A stretch of 64,000 nucleotides of DNA, from positions 1 through 64,000 of the forward strand of contig JAUCBJ010006028.1 in NCBI GenBank assembly GCA_032718475.1. The letters are read 5' to 3'. Below the pieces are notes generated by a model that ran no database searches, was not told where the DNA came from, and saw only the letters and a program-made list of their open reading frames with translations. Position numbers and translations under genes: made by a program. The stretch comes from Nemertoderma westbladi (lineage: Eukaryota > Xenacoelomorpha > Nemertodermatida > Nemertodermatidae). Below are positions 27,801 to 39,800 of the stretch, one piece after another (the stretch's first letter is position 1; every line of letters starts with the position of its first letter).

Positions 27801-30800
27801 TTTATGACCTCTATCCAGCTGATGTTTGTTGTTTATGGTCTGTATCCAGCTGATGTTTGTTGTTTATGACCTCTATCCAGCTGATGTTTGTTGTTTATGA
27901 CCTCTATCCAGCTGATGTTTCTTGTTTATGACCTCTATCCAGCTGATGTTTGTTGTTTATGGTCTGTATCCAGCTGATGTTTGTTGTTTATGACCTGTAT
28001 CCAGCTGATGTTTGTTGTTTATGGTCTGTATCCAGCTGATGTTTGTTGTTTATGGTCTGTATCCAGCTGATGTTTGTTGTTTATGACCTCTATCCAGCTG
28101 ATGTTTGTTGTTTATGACCTGTATCCAGCTGATGTTTGTTGTTTATGACCTCTATCCAGCTGATGTTTGTTGTTTATGACCTCTATCCAGCTGATGTTTG
28201 TTGTTTATGGTCTGTATCCAGCTGATGTTTGTTGTTTATGACCTGTATCCAGCTGATGTTTGTTGTTTATGGTCTGTATCCAGCTGATGTTTGTTGTTTA
28301 TGGTCTGTATCCAGCTGATGTTTGTTGTTTATGGTCTGTATCCAGCTGATGTTTGTTGTTTATGGTCTGTATCCAGCTGATGTTTGTTGTTTATGACCTG
28401 TATCCAGCTGATGTTTGTTGTTTATGACCTCTATCCAGCTGATGTTTGTTGTTTATGACCTGTATCCAGCTGATGTTTGTTGTTTATGGTCTGTATCCAG
28501 CTGATGTTTGTTGTTTATGACCTGTATCCAGCTGATGTTTGTTGTTTATGGTCTGTATCCAGCTGATGTTTGTTGTTTATGACCTGTATCCAGCTGATGT
28601 TTGTTGTTTATGACCTGTATCCAGCTGATGTTTGTTGTTTATGACCTCTATCCAGCTGATGTTTGTTGTTTATGACCTCTATCCAGCTGATGTTTGTTGT
28701 TTATGACCTGTATCCAGCTGATGTTTGTTGTTTATGGTCTGTATCCAGCTGATGTTTGTTGTTTATGACCTGTATCCAGCTGATGTTTGTTGTTTATGGT
28801 CTGTATCCAGCTGATGTTTGTTGTTTATGGTCTGTATCCAGCTGATGTTTGTTGTTTATGACCTGTATCCAGCTGATGTTTGTTGTTTATGACCTGTATC
28901 CAGCTGATGTTTGTTGTTTATGGTCTGTATCCAGCTGATGTTTGTTGTTTATGACCTGTATCCAGCTGATGTTTGTTGTTTATGACCTGTATCCAGCTGA
29001 TGTTTGTTGTTTATGACCTGTATCCAGCTGATGTTTGTTGTTTATGACCTGTATCCAGCTGATGTTTGTTGTTTATGACCTGTATCCAGCTGATGTTTGT
29101 TGTTTATGACCTGTATCCAGCTGATGTTTGTTGTTTATGACCTGTATCCAGCTGATGTTTGTTGTTTATGACCTCTATCCAGCTGATGTTTGTTGTTTAT
29201 GACCTGTATCCAGCTGATGTTTGTTGTTTATGGTCTGTATCCAGCTGATGTTTGTTGTTTATGACCTGTATCCAGCTGATGTTTGTTGTTTATGGTCTGT
29301 ATCCAGCTGATGTTTGTTGTTTATGGTCTGTATCCAGCTGATGTTTGTTGTTTATGGTCTGTATCCAGCTGATGTTTGTTGTTTATGACCTGTATCCAGC
29401 TGATGTTTGTTGTTTATGGTCTGTATCCAGCTGATGTTTGTTGTTTATGGTCTGTATCCAGCTGATGTTTGTTGTTTATGGTCTGTATCCAGCTGATGTT
29501 TGTTGTTTATGACCTGTATCCAGCTGATGTTTGTTGTTTATGACCTGTATCCAGCTGATGTTTGTTGTTTATGACCTGTATCCAGCTGATGTTTGTTGTT
29601 TATGGTCTGTATCCAGCTGATGTTTGTTGTTTATGACCTGTATCCAGCTGATGTTTGTTGTTTATGGTCTGTATCCAGCTGATGTTTGTTGTTTATGGTC
29701 TGTATCCAGCTGATGTTTGTTGTTTATGACCTGTATCCAGCTGATGTTTGTTGTTTATGGTCTGTATCCAGCTGATGTTTGTTGTTTATGACCTGTATCC
29801 AGCTGATGTTTGTTGTTTATGGTCTGTATCCAGCTGATGTTTGTTGTTTATGGTCTGTATCCAGCTGATGTTTGTTGTTTATGACCTGTATCCAGCTGAT
29901 GTTTGTTGTTTATGACCTGTATCCAGCTGATGTTTGTTGTTTATGGTCTGTATCCAGCTGATGTTTGTTGTTTATGACCTGTATCCAGCTGATGTTTGTT
30001 GTTTATGACCTGTATCCAGCTGATGTTTGTTGTTTATGACCTGTATCCAGCTGATGTTTGTTGTTTATGGTCTGTATCCAGCTGATGTTTGTTGTTTATG
30101 ACCTGTATCCAGCTGATGTTTGTTGTTTATGGTCTGTATCCAGCTGATGTTTGTTGTTTATGGTCTGTATCCAGCTGATGTTTGTTGTTTATGGTCTGTA
30201 TCCAGCTGATGTTTGTTGTTTATGACCTGTATCCAGCTGATGTTTGTTGTTTATGACCTGTATCCAGCTGATGTTTGTTGTTTATGGTCTGTATCCAGCT
30301 GATGTTTGTTGTTTATGACCTGTATCCAGCTGATGTTTGTTGTTTATGGTCTGTATCCAGCTGATGTTTGTTGTTTATGGTCTGTATCCAGCTGATGTTT
30401 GTTGTTTATGACCTGTATCCAGCTGATGTTTGTTGTTTATGGTCTGTATCCAGCTGATGTTTGTTGTTTATGGTCTGTATCCAGCTGATGTTTGTTGTTT
30501 ATGACCTGTATCCAGCTGATGTTTGTTGTTTATGACCTGTATCCAGCTGATGTTTGTTGTTTATGACCTGTATCCAGCTGATGTTTGTTGTTTATGACCT
30601 GTATCCAGCTGATGTTTGTTGTTTATGGTCTGTATCCAGCTGATGTTTGTTGTTTATGACCTGTATCCAGCTGATGTTTGTTGTTTATGACCTGTATCCA
30701 GCTGATGTTTGTTGTTTATGACCTGTATCCAGCTGATGTTTGTTGTTTATGACCTGTATCCAGCTGATGTTTGTTGTTTATGGTCTGTATCCAGCTGATG

Positions 30801-33800
30801 TTTGTTGTTTATGACCTGTATCCAGCTGATGTTTGTTGTTTATGACCTGTATCCAGCTGATGTTTGTTGTTTATGACCTGTATCCAGCTGATGTTTGTTG
30901 TTTATGGTCTGTATCCAGCTGATGTTTGTTGTTTATGGTCTGTATCCAGCTGATGTTTGTTGTTTATGACCTGTATCCAGCTGATGTTTGTTGTTTATGA
31001 CCTGTATCCAGCTGATGTTTGTTGTTTATGGTCTGTATCCAGCTGATGTTTGTTGTTTATGACCTGTATCCAGCTGATGTTTGTTGTTTATGACCTGTAT
31101 CCAGCTGATGTTTGTTGTTTATGATCTGTATCCAGCTGATGTTTGTTGTTTATGGTCTGTATCCAGCTGATGTTTGTTGTTTATGACCTGTATCCAGCTG
31201 ATGTTTGTTGTTTATGACCTGTATCCAGCTGATGTTTGTTGTTTATGACCTGTATCCAGCTGATGTTTGTTGTTTATGACCTGTATCCAGCTGATGTTTG
31301 TTGTTTATGGTCTGTATCCAGCTGATGTTTGTTGTTTATGACCTGTATCCAGCTGATGTTTGTTGTTTATGACCTGTATCCAGCTGATGTTTGTTGTTTA
31401 TGACCTGTATCCAGCTGATGTTTGTTGTTTATGACCTGTATCCAGCTGATGTTTGTTGTTTATGGTCTGTATCCAGCTGATGTTTGTTGTTTATGACCTG
31501 TATCCAGCTGATGTTTGTTGTTTATGGTCTGTATCCAGCTGATGTTTGTTGTTTATGACCTGTATCCAGCTGATGTTTGTTGTTTATGGTCTGTATCCAG
31601 CTGATGTTTGTTGTTTATGGTCTGTATCCAGCTGATGTTTGTTGTTTATGGTCTGTATCCAGCTGATGTTTGTTGTTTATGGTCTGTATCCAGCTGATGT
31701 TTGTTGTTTATGGTCTGTATCCAGCTGATGTTTGTTGTTTATGACCTGTATCCAGCTGATGTTTGTTGTTTATGACCTGTATCCAGCTGATGTTTGTTGT
31801 TTATGGTCTGTATCCAGCTGATGTTTGTTGTTTATGACCTGTATCCAGCTGATGTTTGTTGTTTATGGTCTGTATCCAGCTGATGTTTGTTGTTTATGAC
31901 CTGTATCCAGCTGATGTTTGTTGTTTATGGTCTGTATCCAGCTGATGTTTGTTGTTTATGACCTGTATCCAGCTGATGTTTGTTGTTTATGGTCTGTATC
32001 CAGCTGATGTTTGTTGTTTATGACCTGTATCCAGCTGATGTTTGTTGTTTATGGTCTGTATCCAGCTGATGTTTGTTGTTTATGGTCTGTATCCAGCTGA
32101 TGTTTGTTGTTTATGACCTGTATCCAGCTGATGTTTGTTGTTTATGACCTGTATCCAGCTGATGTTTGTTGTTTATGGTCTGTATCCAGCTGATGTTTGT
32201 TGTTTATGACCTGTATCCAGCTGATGTTTGTTGTTTATGGTCTGTATCCAGCTGATGTTTGTTGTTTATGGTCTGTATCCAGCTGATGTTTGTTGTTTAT
32301 GACCTGTATCCAGCTGATGTTTGTTGTTTATGACCTGTATCCAGCTGATGTTTGTTGTTTATGACCTGTATCCAGCTGATGTTTGTTGTTTATGACCTGT
32401 ATCCAGCTGATGTTTGTTGTTTATGACCTGTATCCAGCTGATGTTTGTTGTTTATGGTCTGTATCCAGCTGATGTTTGTTGTTTATGACCTGTATCCAGC
32501 TGATGTTTGTTGTTTATGACCTGTATCCAGCTGATGTTTGTTGTTTATGACCTGTATCCAGCTGATGTTTGTTGTTTATGGTCTGTATCCAGCTGATGTT
32601 TGTTGTTTATGACCTGTATCCAGCTGATGTTTGTTGTTTATGGTCTGTATCCAGCTGATGTTTGTTGTTTATGGTCTGTATCCAGCTGATGTTTGTTGTT
32701 TATGGTCTGTATCCAGCTGATGTTTGTTGTTTATGGTCTGTATCCAGCTGATGTTTGTTGTTTATGGTCTGTATCCAGCTGATGTTTGTTGTTTATGGTC
32801 TGTATCCAGCTGATGTTTGTTGTTTATGACCTGTATCCAGCTGATGTTTGTTGTTTATGGTCTGTATCCAGCTGATGTTTGTTGTTTATGGTCTGTATCC
32901 AGCTGATGTTTGTTGTTTATGGTCTGTATCCAGCTGATGTTTGTTGTTTATGGTCTGTATCCAGCTGATGTTTGTTGTTTATGACCTGTATCCAGCTGAT
33001 GTTTGTTGTTTATGACCTGTATCCAGCTGATGTTTGTTGTTTATGGTCTGTATCCAGCTGATGTTTGTTGTTTATGGTCTGTATCCAGCTGATGTTTGTT
33101 GTTTATGGTCTGTATCCAGCTGATGTTTGTTGTTTATGGTCTGTATCCAGCTGATGTTTGTTGTTTATGGTCTGTATCCAGCTGATGTTTGTTGTTTATG
33201 ACCTGTATCCAGCTGATGTTTGTTGTTTATGGTCTGTATCCAGCTGATGTTTGTTGTTTATGGTCTGTATCCAGCTGATGTTTGTTGTTTATGGTCTGTA
33301 TCCAGCTGATGTTTGTTGTTTATGGTCTGTATCCAGCTGATGTTTGTTGTTTATGGTCTGTATCCAGCTGATGTTTGTTGTTTATGGTCTGTATCCAGCT
33401 GATGTTTGTTGTTTATGGTCTGTATCCAGCTGATGTTTGTTGTTTATGGTCTGTATCCAGCTGATGTTTGTTGTTTATGGTCTGTATCCAGCTGATGTTT
33501 GTTGTTTATGGTCTGTATCCAGCTGATGTTTGTTGTTTATGGTCTGTATCCAGCTGATGTTTGTTGTTTATGGTCTGTATCCAGCTGATGTTTGTTGTTT
33601 ATGGTCTGTATCCAGCTGATGTTTGTTGTTTATGGTCTGTATCCAGCTGATGTTTGTTGTTTATGGTCTGTATCCAGCTGATGTTTGTTGTTTATGGTCT
33701 GTATCCAGCTGATGTTTGTTGTTTATGGTCTGTATCCAGCTGATGTTTGTTGTTTATGGTCTGTATCCAGCTGATGTTTGTTGTTTATGGTCTGTATCCA

Positions 33801-36800
33801 GCTGATGTTTGTTGTTTATGGTCTGTATCCAGCTGATGTTTGTTGTTTATGGTCTGTATCCAGCTGATGTTTGTTGTTTATGGTCTGTATCCAGCTGATG
33901 TTTGTTGTTTATGGTCTGTATCCAGCTGATGTTTGTTGTTTATGGTCTGTATCCAGCTGATGTTTGTTGTTTATGGTCTGTATCCAGCTGATGTTTGTTG
34001 TTTATGGTCTGTATCCAGCTGATGTTTGTTGTTTATGGTCTGTATCCAGCTGATGTTTGTTGTTTATGGTCTGTATCCAGCTGATGTTTGTTGTTTATGG
34101 TCTGTATCCAGCTGATGTTTGTTGTTTATGGTCTGTATCCAGCTGATGTTTGTTGTTTATGGTCTGTATCCAGCTGATGTTTGTTGTTTATGGTCTGTAT
34201 CCAGCTGATGTTTGTTGTTTATGGTCTGTATCCAGCTGATGTTTGTTGTTTATGACCTGTATCCAGCTGATGTTTGTTGTTTATGATCTGTATCCAGCTG
34301 ATGTTTGTTGTTTATGGTCTGTATCCAGCTGATGTTTGTTGTTTATGGTCTGTATCCAGCTGATGTTTGTTGTTTATGATCTGTATCCAGCTGATGTTTG
34401 TTGTTTATGACCTGTATCCAGCTGATGTTTGTTGTTTATGACCTGTATCCAGCTGATGTTTGTTGTTTATGATCTGTATCCAGCTGATGTTTGTTGTTTA
34501 TGGTCTGTATCCAGCTGATGTTTGTTGTTTATGGTCTGTATCCAGCTGATGTTTGTTGTTTATGGTCTGTATCCAGCTGATGTTTGTTGTTTATGACCTG
34601 TATCCAGCTGATGTTTGTTGTTTATGATCTGTATCCAGCTGATGTTTGTTGTTTATGACCTGTATCCAGCTGATGTTTGTTGTTTATGACCTGTATCCAG
34701 CTGATGTTTGTTGTTTATGACCTGTATCCAGCTGATGTTTGTTGTTTATGGTCTGTATCCAGCTGATGTTTGTTGTTTATGACCTGTATCCAGCTGATGT
34801 TTGTTGTTTATGGTCTGTATCCAGCTGATGTTTGTTGTTTATGACCTGTATCCAGCTGATGTTTGTTGTTTATGACCTGTATCCAGCTGATGTTTGTTGT
34901 TTATGGTCTGTATCCAGCTGATGTTTGTTGTTTATGACCTGTATCCAGCTGATGTTTGTTGTTTATGGTCTGTATCCAGCTGATGTTTGTTGTTTATGGT
35001 CTGTATCCAGCTGATGTTTGTTGTTTATGGTCTGTATCCAGCTGATGTTTGTTGTTTATGGTCTGTATCCAGCTGATGTTTGTTGTTTATGGTCTGTATC
35101 CAGCTGATGTTTGTTGTTTATGGTCTGTATCCAGCTGATGTTTGTTGTTTATGGTCTGTATCCAGCTGATGTTTGTTGTTTATGACCTGTATCCAGCTGA
35201 TGTTTGTTGTTTATGGTCTGTATCCAGCTGATGTTTGTTGTTTATGGTCTGTATCCAGCTGATGTTTGTTGTTTATGGTATGTATCCAGCTGATGTTTAT
35301 TGTTTATGACCTGTATCCAGCTGATGTTTGTTGTTTATGACCTGTATCCAGCTGATGTTTGTTGTTTATGGTCTGTATCCAGCTGATGTTTGTTGTTTAT
35401 GACCTGTATCCAGCTGATGTTTGTTGTTTATGACCTGTATCCAGCTGATGTTTGTTGTTTATGGTCTGTATCCAGCTGATGTTTGTTGTTTATGACCTGT
35501 ATCCAGCTGATGTTTGTTGTTTATGACCTGTATCCATCCAGCTGATGTTTGTTGTTTATGACCTGTATCCAGCTGATGTTTGTTGTTTATGACCTGTATC
35601 CAGCTGATGTTTGTTGTTTATGACCTGTATCCAGCTGATGTTTGTTGTTTATGACCTGTATCCAGCTGATGTTTGTTGTTTATGGTCTGTATCGAGCTGA
35701 TGTTTGTTGTTTATGGTCTGTATCCAGCTGGTGTTTGTTGTTTATGGTTTGTATCCAGCTGATGTTTGTTGTTTATGGTCTGTATCCAGCTGATGTTTGT
35801 TGTTTATGGTCTGTATCCAGCTGATGTTTGTTGTTTATGGTCTGTATCCAGCTGATGTTTGTTGTTTATGACCTGTATCCAGCTGATGTTTGTTGTTTAA
35901 GACCTGTATCCAGCTGATGTTTGTTGTTTATGACCTGTATCCAGCTGATGTTTGTTGTTTATGACCTGTATCCAGCTGATGTTTGTTGATTATGGTCTGT
36001 ATCCAGCTGGTGTTTGTTGTTTATGGTTTGTATCCAGCTGATGTTTGTTGTTTATGGTCTGTATCCAGCTGATGTTTGTTGGATATGGTCTGTATCCAGC
36101 TGATGTTTGTTGGATATGGTCTATATCCAGCTGATGTTTGTTGAATATGGTCTATATCCAGCTAATGTTTGTTGTTTATGGTCTGTATCCAGCTGATGTT
36201 TGTTGTTTATAACCTGTATCCAGCTGATGTTTGTTGATTATGGTCTGTATCCAGCTGGTGTTTGTTGTTTATGGTTTGTATCCAGCTGATGTTTGTTGTT
36301 TATGGTCTGTATCCAGCTGATGTTTGTTGGATATGGTCTGTATCCAGCTGATGTTTGTTGGATATGGTCTATATCCAGCTGATGTTTGTTGTTTATGGTC
36401 TGTATCCAGCTGATGTTTGTTGTTTATGACCTGTATCCAGCTGATGTTTGTTGTTTATGGTCTGTATCCAGCTGATGTTTGTTGTTTATGGTCTGTATCC
36501 AACTGATGTTTGTTGTTTATGGTCTGTATCCAGCTGATGTTTGTTTTTCATGGTCTGTATACAGCTGATGTTTGTTGTTTATGGTCTGTATACAGCTGAT
36601 GTTTGTTGTTTATGGTCTGTATCCAGCTGATGTTTGTTGTTTATGGTCTGTATCCAGCTGATGTTTGTTGTTTATGGTCTGTATCCAGCTGATGTTTGTT
36701 GTTTATGGTCTGTATCCAGCTGATGTTTGTTGTTTGTGGTCTGTATCCAGCTGATGTTTGTTGTTTATGACCTGTATCCAGCTGATGTTTGTTGTTTATG

Positions 36801-39800
36801 ACCTGTATCCAGCTGATGTTTGTTGTTTATGGTCTGTATCCAGCTGATGTTTGTTGTTTATGGTCTGTATCCAACTGATGTTTGTTGTTTATGGTCTGTA
36901 TCCAGCTGATGTTTGTTTTTCATGGTCTGTATACAGCTGATGTTTGTTGTTTATGGTCTGTATACAGCTGATGTTTGTTGTTTATGGTCTGTATCCAGCT
37001 GATGTTTGTTGTTTATGGTCTGTATCCAGCTGATGTTTGTTGTTTATGGTCTGTATCCAGCTGATGTTTGTTGTTTATGGTCTGTATAAAGCTGATGTTT
37101 GTTGTTTATGGTCGGTATCCAGCTGATGTTTGTTGTTTATGGTCTGTATCCAGCTGATGTTTGTTGTTTATGACCTGTATCCAGCTGATGTTTGTTGGTT
37201 ATGGTCTGTATCCAGCTGATGTTTGTTGTTTATGACCTGTATCCAGCTGATGTTTGTTGTTTATGGTCTGTATCCAGCTGATGTTTGTTGTTTATGGTCT
37301 GTATCCAGCTGATGTTTGTTGTTTATGGTCTTATCCAGCTGATGTTTGTTGTTTATGGTCTGTATCCAGCTGATGTTTGTTGTTTATGGTCTGTATCCAG
37401 CTGATGTTTGTTGTTTATGGTCTGTATCCAGCTGATGTTTGTTGTTTATGGTCTGTATCCAGCTGATGTTTGTTGTTTATGACCTGTATCCAGCTGATGT
37501 TTGTTGTTTATGGTCTATATCCAGCTGATGTTTGTTGTTTATGGTCTGTATCCAGCTGATGTTTGTTGTTTATGACCTGTATCCAGCTGATGTTTGTTGT
37601 TTATGGTCTGTATCCAGCTGATGTTTGTTGTTTATGGTCTGTATCCAGCTGATGTTTGTTTTTCATGGTCTGTATACAGCTGATGTTTGTTGTTTATGGT
37701 CTGTATACAGCTGATGTTTGTTGTTTATGGTCTGTATCCAGCTGATGTTTGTTGTTTATCATCTGTATCCAGCTGATGTTTGTTGTTTATGGTCTGTATC
37801 CAGCTGATGTTTGTTGTTTATGACCTGTATCCAGCTGATGTTTGTTGTTTATGGTCTGTATCCAGCTGATGTTTGTTGTTTATGGTCTGTATCCAGCTGA
37901 TGTTTGTTTTTCATGGTCTGAATACAGCTGATGTTTGTTGTTTATGGTCTGTATACAGCTGATGTTTGTTGTTTATGGTCTGTATCCAGCTGATGTTTGT
38001 TGTTTATCATCCGTATCCAGCTGATGTTTGTTGTTTATGGTCTGTATCCAGCTGATGTTTGTTGTTTATGACCTGTATCCAGCTGATGTTTGTTGTTTAT
38101 GGTCTGTATCCAGCTGATGTTTGTTGTTTATGGTCTGTATCCAGCTGATGTTTGTTGTTTATGACCTGTATCCAGCTGATGTTTGTTGTTTATGGTCTGT
38201 ATCCAGCTGATGTTTGTTGTTTATGGTCTGTATCCAGCTGATGTTTGTTTTTCATGGTCTGTATACAGCTGATGTTTGTTGTTTATGGTCTGTATACAGC
38301 TGATGTTTGTTGTTTATGGTCTGTATCCAGCTGATGTTTGTTGTTTATCATCTGTATCCAGCTGATGTTTGTTGTTTATGGTCTGTATCCAGCTGATGTT
38401 TGTTGTTTATGATCTGTATCCAGCTGATGTTTGTTGTTTATGATCTGTATCCAGCTGATGTTTGTTGTTTATGACCTGTATCCAGCTGATGTTTGTTGTT
38501 TATGGTCTGTATCCAGCTGATGTTTGTTGTTTATGGTCTGTATCCAGCTGATGTTTGTTGTTTATGACCTGTATCCAGCTGATGTTTGTTGTTTATGACC
38601 TGTATCCAGCTGATGTTTGTTGTTTATGGTCTGTATCCAGCTGATGTTTGTTGTTTATGACCTGTATCCAGCTGATGTTTGTTGTTTATGGTCTGTATCC
38701 AGCTGATGTTTGTTGTTTATGACCTGTATCCAGCTGATGTTTGTTGTTTATGACCTGTATCCAGCTGATGTTTGTTGTTTATGACCTGTATTCAGCTGAT
38801 GTTTGTTGTTTATGACCTGTATCCAGCTGATGTTTGTTGTTTATGACCTGTATCCAGCTGATGTTTGTTGTTTATGGTCTGTATACAGTTGATGTTTGTT
38901 GTTTATGGTCTGTATCCAACTGATGTTTGTTGTTTATGGTCTGTATCCAGCTGATGTTTGTTTTTCATGGTCTGTATACAGCTGATGTTTGTTGTTTATG
39001 GTCTGTATACAGCTGATGTTTGTTGTTTATGGTCTGTATCCAGCTGATGTTTGTTGTTTATCATCTGTATCCAGCTGATGTTTGTTGTTTATGGTCTGTA
39101 TCCAGCTGATGTTTGTTGTTTATGATCTGTATCCAGCTGATGTTTGTTGTTTATGATCTGTATCCAGCTGATGTTTGTTGTTTATGGTCTGTATCCAGCT
39201 GATGTTTGTTGTTTATGGTCTGTATACAGTTGATGTTTGTTGTTTATGGTCTGTATCCAGCTGATGTTTGTTGTTTATGGTCTGTATCCAGCTGATGTTT
39301 GTTGTTTATGGTCTGTATCCAGCTGATGTTTGTTGTTTATGACCTGTATCCAGCTGATGTTTGTTGTTTATGATCTGTATCCAGCTGATGTTTGTTGTTT
39401 ATGACCTGTATCCAGCTGATGTTTGTTGTTTATGGTCTGTATCCAGCTGATGTTTGTTGTTTATGGTCTGTATCCAACTGATGTTTGTTGTTTATGGTCT
39501 GTATCCAGCTAATGTTTGTTATTTATGACCAGTATCCAGCTGATGTTTGTCGTTTATGGTCTGTATCCAGCTGATGTTTGTTGTTTATGGTCTGTATCCA
39601 GCTGATGTTTATTGTTTATGGTCTGTATCCAGCTGATGTTTGTTGTTTATGATCTGTATCCAGCTGATGTTTATTGTTTATGGTCTGTATACAGCTGATG
39701 TTTGTTGTTTATGGTCTGTATCCAGCTAATGTTTGTTATTTATGACCAGTATCCAGCTGATGTTTGTTGTTTATGGTCTGTATCCAGCTGATGTTTGTTG

